A stretch of DNA of 6,545 nt from Treponema sp. (GTDB lineage: Bacteria; Spirochaetota; Spirochaetia; Treponematales; Treponemataceae), in NCBI GenBank assembly GCA_014804085.1, contig JAAVAM010000027.1:1-6545 (forward strand). Direction: 5' to 3'. The notes beneath the pieces are model-generated. The model had not been told where the DNA came from. It saw only the letters and a list, made by a program, of their open reading frames with translations, and ran no database searches. Shown in pieces: positions 5,776 through 6,545 of the stretch (position 1 is its first letter; each line of letters starts with the position of its first letter). Both the position numbers and the translations under genes were made by a program.

Positions 5776-6545
5776 ATGGCAAAGACATTCGACGACAAAA
5801 AGATTATTTACACGATGGAGCACGTGAGCCGCTCGTATGGCACGAAGACGGTGTTGAAGGACATTTCCATTTCGTATTATTACGGCGCGAAAATCGGCGT
5901 GATTGGCGAGAACGGCGCGGGAAAATCTTCGCTGTTCAAGATTTTCGCGGGGATCGACAAGGATTACACGGGCGAGACGAAACTGCTTCCCGGCTACAGC
6001 ATGGGCTATCTTGAGCAGGAGCCGTACCTTGAGCCGGGCAAGACCGTCCGCGAAATCGTCATGGAGGGCGTGAAGCCGATTACCGATTTGCTCGCGGAAT
6101 TCGACAAGGTGAACGAGGCGTTTGGCGACAGTGATGCCGATTTTGACAAGCTCTGTACGCGGCAGGCGGAAATTCAGGAGAAGCTGGATGCTGCGGACGC
6201 ATGGAATCTGGACGCGAATCTGGAACTGGCAATGGACGCGCTCCGCTGCCCGCCGCCTGATCAGGTGGTGGACGTGCTTTCCGGCGGTGAACGCCGTCGC
6301 GTCGCGCTCTGCCGCCTGCTGTTGCAGAAGCCGGACATCCTGCTCCTCGACGAGCCGACCAACCATCTGGACGCGGAGACCGTCGCCTGGCTGGAGCGTC
6401 ATCTGCAAGGCTATCCCGGAACGATTATCGCGATTACGCACGACCGCTACTTTTTGGACAACGTGGCGGGCTGGATTTTGGAAATGGATCGCGGCGAGGG
6501 CTATCCGTTCAAGGGGAATTACAGCGCGTGGCTTGAGGCAAAGGA
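5776..6545 (+). CDS. ettA: ABC-F translation factor EttA (energy-dependent translational throttle), 5' part
   Basis: The first 256 codons of an ABC-F ATPase run off the window end. In the family, EttA binds the ribosomal E site and couples ATP/ADP state to the first elongation step. The N-terminal IIYTMEHVSRSYG leads to Walker A GENGAGKS with Lys50. Then come the Q-loop region GYLEQEP (Gln81), the EttA arm subdomain at about 95-141 that contacts the L1 stalk and tRNA, and NLELAMDALRCPPP. Next are signature LSGGERRR (168-175), Walker B ILLLDEPTNHLD with catalytic Glu193, and the switch THDRYFLDNVAGWILE with His222. These match EttA rather than Uup or resistance-type ABC-F proteins. All catalytic residues of the first domain are intact. 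The linker and second ATPase domain lie beyond the window. ATG 5776 is chosen because the conserved N-terminus begins within ten residues of it; GGAG sits only 2 bases away, too close for normal use. ATG 5815 would remove the first strand. Confidence 0.95.
   Translation, partial: MAKTFDDKKIIYTMEHVSRSYGTKTVLKDISISYYYGAKIGVIGENGAGKSSLFKIFAGIDKDYTGETKLLPGYSMGYLEQEPYLEPGKTVREIVMEGVKPITDLLAEFDKVNEAFGDSDADFDKLCTRQAEIQEKLDAADAWNLDANLELAMDALRCPPPDQVVDVLSGGERRRVALCRLLLQKPDILLLDEPTNHLDAETVAWLERHLQGYPGTIIAITHDRYFLDNVAGWILEMDRGEGYPFKGNYSAWLEAK

Noticed and set aside
5674..6441. 255-codon open frame on the - strand
   Set aside because: It lies opposite ettA, whose frame contains Walker A, signature, Walker B and switch motifs; the reverse reading has no recognisable domain or ribosome-binding site.

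Overview
The window looks like a chromosomal segment of a spirochaete, most likely a Treponema-type organism. This is judged from gene content: a cluster of two lipoproteins and a secreted beta-rich protein, a BrnA-type antitoxin with a cysteine- and proline-containing N-terminus, and a complete-looking EttA N-terminal half. Base composition is moderately GC-rich. Species cannot be fixed from the sequence alone. All supported genes are on the + strand.

Layout. (1) Positions 1-300: the last codons of an upstream gene, then a small BrnA/DUF4415-type antitoxin; a partner toxin would lie just outside the window. (2) Positions 301-491: a leader with a strong ribosome-binding site, a 41-codon open frame starting at GTG 343, and an 8-G homopolymer. 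(3) Positions 492-3998: a tightly packed three-gene envelope operon. It encodes a large lipoprotein of about five fibronectin-III-like modules, a small lipocalin-like lipoprotein overlapping it by ATGA, and a signal-peptide protein with beta-barrel character and a charged C-terminal tail. (4) Positions 3999-5502: metY (O-acetylhomoserine sulfhydrylase) as a single-gene unit with a near-consensus sigma-70 promoter, a possible operator over the transcription start, and a terminator hairpin. (5) Positions 5503-5775: a structured gene-free spacer with a 22-bp tandem array of six units (the last units decayed), further hairpins and a promoter. (6) Positions 5776-6545: the 5' part of ettA, an ABC-F translation factor, cut by the window end.

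How the parts relate. The three envelope genes are probably co-translated and may form one cell-surface or periplasmic assembly: two lipid-anchored proteins plus an outer-membrane or periplasmic partner. Their function is not recognisable from the sequence. metY and ettA are housekeeping genes with their own signals and no evident link to the envelope operon.

Assessment. The two housekeeping genes are ordinary. The parts that deserve attention are the leader/poly-G region in front of the fibronectin-III lipoprotein, the three-gene envelope operon itself, and the 22-bp repeat array between metY and ettA. I found no CRISPR, insertion sequence, tRNA, rRNA or riboswitch.
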